Positions 62,730-64,000 of a stretch of 64,000 nucleotides of DNA are shown in pieces. The notes beneath the pieces are model-generated. The model was not told the DNA's origin. It did not search any database and saw only the letters and a list, made by a program, of their open reading frames with translations. Each line of letters starts with the position of its first letter. Positions within the stretch are counted from its first letter, which is position 1. The position numbers and the translations under genes are program-made. The stretch spans positions 258,482-322,481 of the forward strand of contig NZ_QKMR01000001.1 in the NCBI RefSeq assembly GCF_003208175.1. Reading direction: 5' to 3'. Origin of the DNA: Ruminiclostridium sufflavum DSM 19573. Its GTDB lineage: Bacteria > Bacillota > Clostridia > Acetivibrionales > DSM-1351.

Positions 62730-64000
62730 ATGTCAGGTGAGCCGATTAAAATTTCAATATATGCAGCATCTGTAGGAACTTTAATTGTTCTTTTATTTAT
62801 TATATACAGAGTAAAGCATAAAAATCAGCTTCATTGGATTTGCTCTGCAAATGTGCTTCTCTCTCTTGCCTGGACAATACTCCAGATGACAAGAGATGTC
62901 TTTTGCTATACCTTTTTCGGAATTTTCACCACCGCAGAATCAATCCTTACTTTCTTTATGCCCTGTACCCTGCTTCTGCTTTCTATAACATTAATGAAGG
63001 ACAGAATTAAACACACAGCTGTATATATTTTAATTTTTACACCTCCCGTAATAAGCAGCTTTTTATACCTCACCAGCAGCATACACAAGCTTTTTATTAT
63101 AAGCAGAAGCTCTGACGCAATCGTTGCAGGGCCTTACTATTACATCCATTATACCTGGCAGATTGTATATCTCACTGTTTCAATTTTTTATGTCGTGTAT
63201 TTCAGCTTGAAGTATACGGGACATCTGTCCAAACAAAATCTCCTTTTTATTATAGGCATTCTTGTTCCGATTCTTTTTGAATATGTCAGCTATTTCACTT
63301 ATACAAAGGACTCAAGGATATCCTATCTTCCCGGCTGTCTTTACGCGTTAACCTATTCCTTTGCAGCCGTATGCCTTACTATTTCCATATACAAATATAA
63401 CTTTATGGTCAGCATACCAATATCCACCAAGAGCATCGTGGATCACTTCAGCGACTCTTTTTTAGTTGTCGATTATAGAAATAATGTTCTGGAAATGAAT
63501 CGTAACTTTAAAGAAAATTTTGGAAATTATATATATAGAGATAAAATAAACGTATTTGAAGTTCTGGATAACAACCTTTTTGAGGATTTCAACAAAAGGC
63601 TGGAGGAAAGCATAAAGCTCTCCAAAAGCAGCAAGCAAACCATTAAATTTGAATACCAATTCAAAATAAGAGTAAGAAAATATTTTAATATCGAAATAAT
63701 TCCTATTTTTAAAAACAAGCGATTTATGGCTACGCTTGTCTTTCTTAAGGATATCAGCATTCATAAGCAATTACTTGAACTGAAAGAGGAAAATACTCTA
63801 AGACTCATTGAAAAAGAACGCTTAATTTCCTTAAATCAGCTAATAGGAGGCTTAGCACATAATATAAAATCTCCTCTTATGGCTTCCTCAGGAGGGATTT
63901 CCGTTCTGGAAAAAAATACGCACAAGATTGATGCTCTGTTGTCAGAGTTAAATATATATTCTAAATCACCCGAATTTATAACTACAATAAATGATATGAA
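62730..64000 (+). CDS. Membrane sensor histidine kinase with 7-TM N-terminus, incomplete at window end
   Basis: Translation from ATG 62730 (AAGGAGG 5 bases upstream) stays open to the window end, at least 423 residues. The first 220 residues form about seven membrane helices, like the 7TM histidine-kinase sensor group. A PAS-like region follows (about 235-345, 'DHFSDSFLVVDYRNNVLEMNRNF', 'LVFLKDISIHKQLLEL'), then a HisKA-like segment 'LIGGLAHNIKSPLMASSGGI' with phospho-acceptor His377. The ATPase domain lies outside the window. It is the likely partner of the receiver-XRE regulator just upstream. Confidence 0.88.
   Translation, partial: MSGEPIKISIYAASVGTLIVLLFIIYRVKHKNQLHWICSANVLLSLAWTILQMTRDVFCYTFFGIFTTAESILTFFMPCTLLLLSITLMKDRIKHTAVYILIFTPPVISSFLYLTSSIHKLFIISRSSDAIVAGPYYYIHYTWQIVYLTVSIFYVVYFSLKYTGHLSKQNLLFIIGILVPILFEYVSYFTYTKDSRISYLPGCLYALTYSFAAVCLTISIYKYNFMVSIPISTKSIVDHFSDSFLVVDYRNNVLEMNRNFKENFGNYIYRDKINVFEVLDNNLFEDFNKRLEESIKLSKSSKQTIKFEYQFKIRVRKYFNIEIIPIFKNKRFMATLVFLKDISIHKQLLELKEENTLRLIEKERLISLNQLIGGLAHNIKSPLMASSGGISVLEKNTHKIDALLSELNIYSKSPEFITTINDM

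Overview
The window looks like a chromosomal segment of a low-GC, spore-forming, cellulolytic Clostridium (Ruminiclostridium/Hungateiclostridiaceae type). The pointers are two secreted proteins ending in type I dockerins (a GH62 arabinofuranosidase and a bacterial expansin), a gerA-type spore germination operon, T-box, FMN and preQ1 regulatory RNAs of Firmicutes type, a CtsR operator, AT-rich intergenic DNA and AGGAGG-type ribosome binding sites. No rRNA, tRNA, CRISPR array or insertion sequence was recognised.

Layout. 1-3.7 kb: a truncated secreted Ig-like protein, then a leaderless discoidin/cadherin-like protein in one operon with two 80-residue 'minimal' phage tail-collar proteins. 3.9-10.4 kb: an alpha/beta hydrolase and a five-gene germination receptor operon (A, C, small D-type subunit, two B permeases). 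10.4-18.5 kb: a divergent tryptophanase/tyrosine phenol-lyase homologue, an orphan PAS-GAF histidine kinase, and a dnaJ-type/clpB heat-shock pair behind a CtsR box. 18.7-21.6 kb: queC together with a 2-hydroxyacyl-CoA dehydratase-like protein and its ATPase activator, all downstream of a preQ1-I riboswitch. 21.7-28.3 kb: cellulosomal GH62, the ribD-ribE-ribBA-ribH operon under an FMN riboswitch, and a DMT transporter. 28.5-35 kb: a Big2-repeat secreted protein, T-box-regulated serS, an MnmD-like methyltransferase, an ALDH3 that lacks a normal start codon, and a Dus-like protein. 35.3-42.7 kb: PAP2, GT2 and UDP-galactopyranose mutase (surface galactofuranose module), a small holin-like protein, a GH3 glucosidase and a decayed galE fragment.

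42.8-62 kb is the accessory and least explained part. A single-module, highly-reducing-type polyketide synthase (KS-AT-DH-psiKR-ER-KR-ACP, no thioesterase, ER apparently decayed) is preceded on the same strand by three paralogous proteins of unknown function. Beyond a dockerin-bearing expansin on the other strand lies a four-gene operon driven by a near-consensus sigma-A promoter. It encodes two beta-rich proteins sharing a C-terminal module, a protein whose strand/helix pattern resembles an ABBA prenyltransferase, and a 1227-residue protein with an N-terminal propeller-like region and a hydrophobic helical C-terminal half. None of the four has a signal peptide. Divergent from it is a two-component pair made of an unusual receiver-XRE response regulator and a seven-TM histidine kinase, which runs off the window end.

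The best candidates for undescribed biology are the preQ1-controlled dehydratase-like pair with queC, the PKS with its three-paralog family, and the four-gene leaderless operon.
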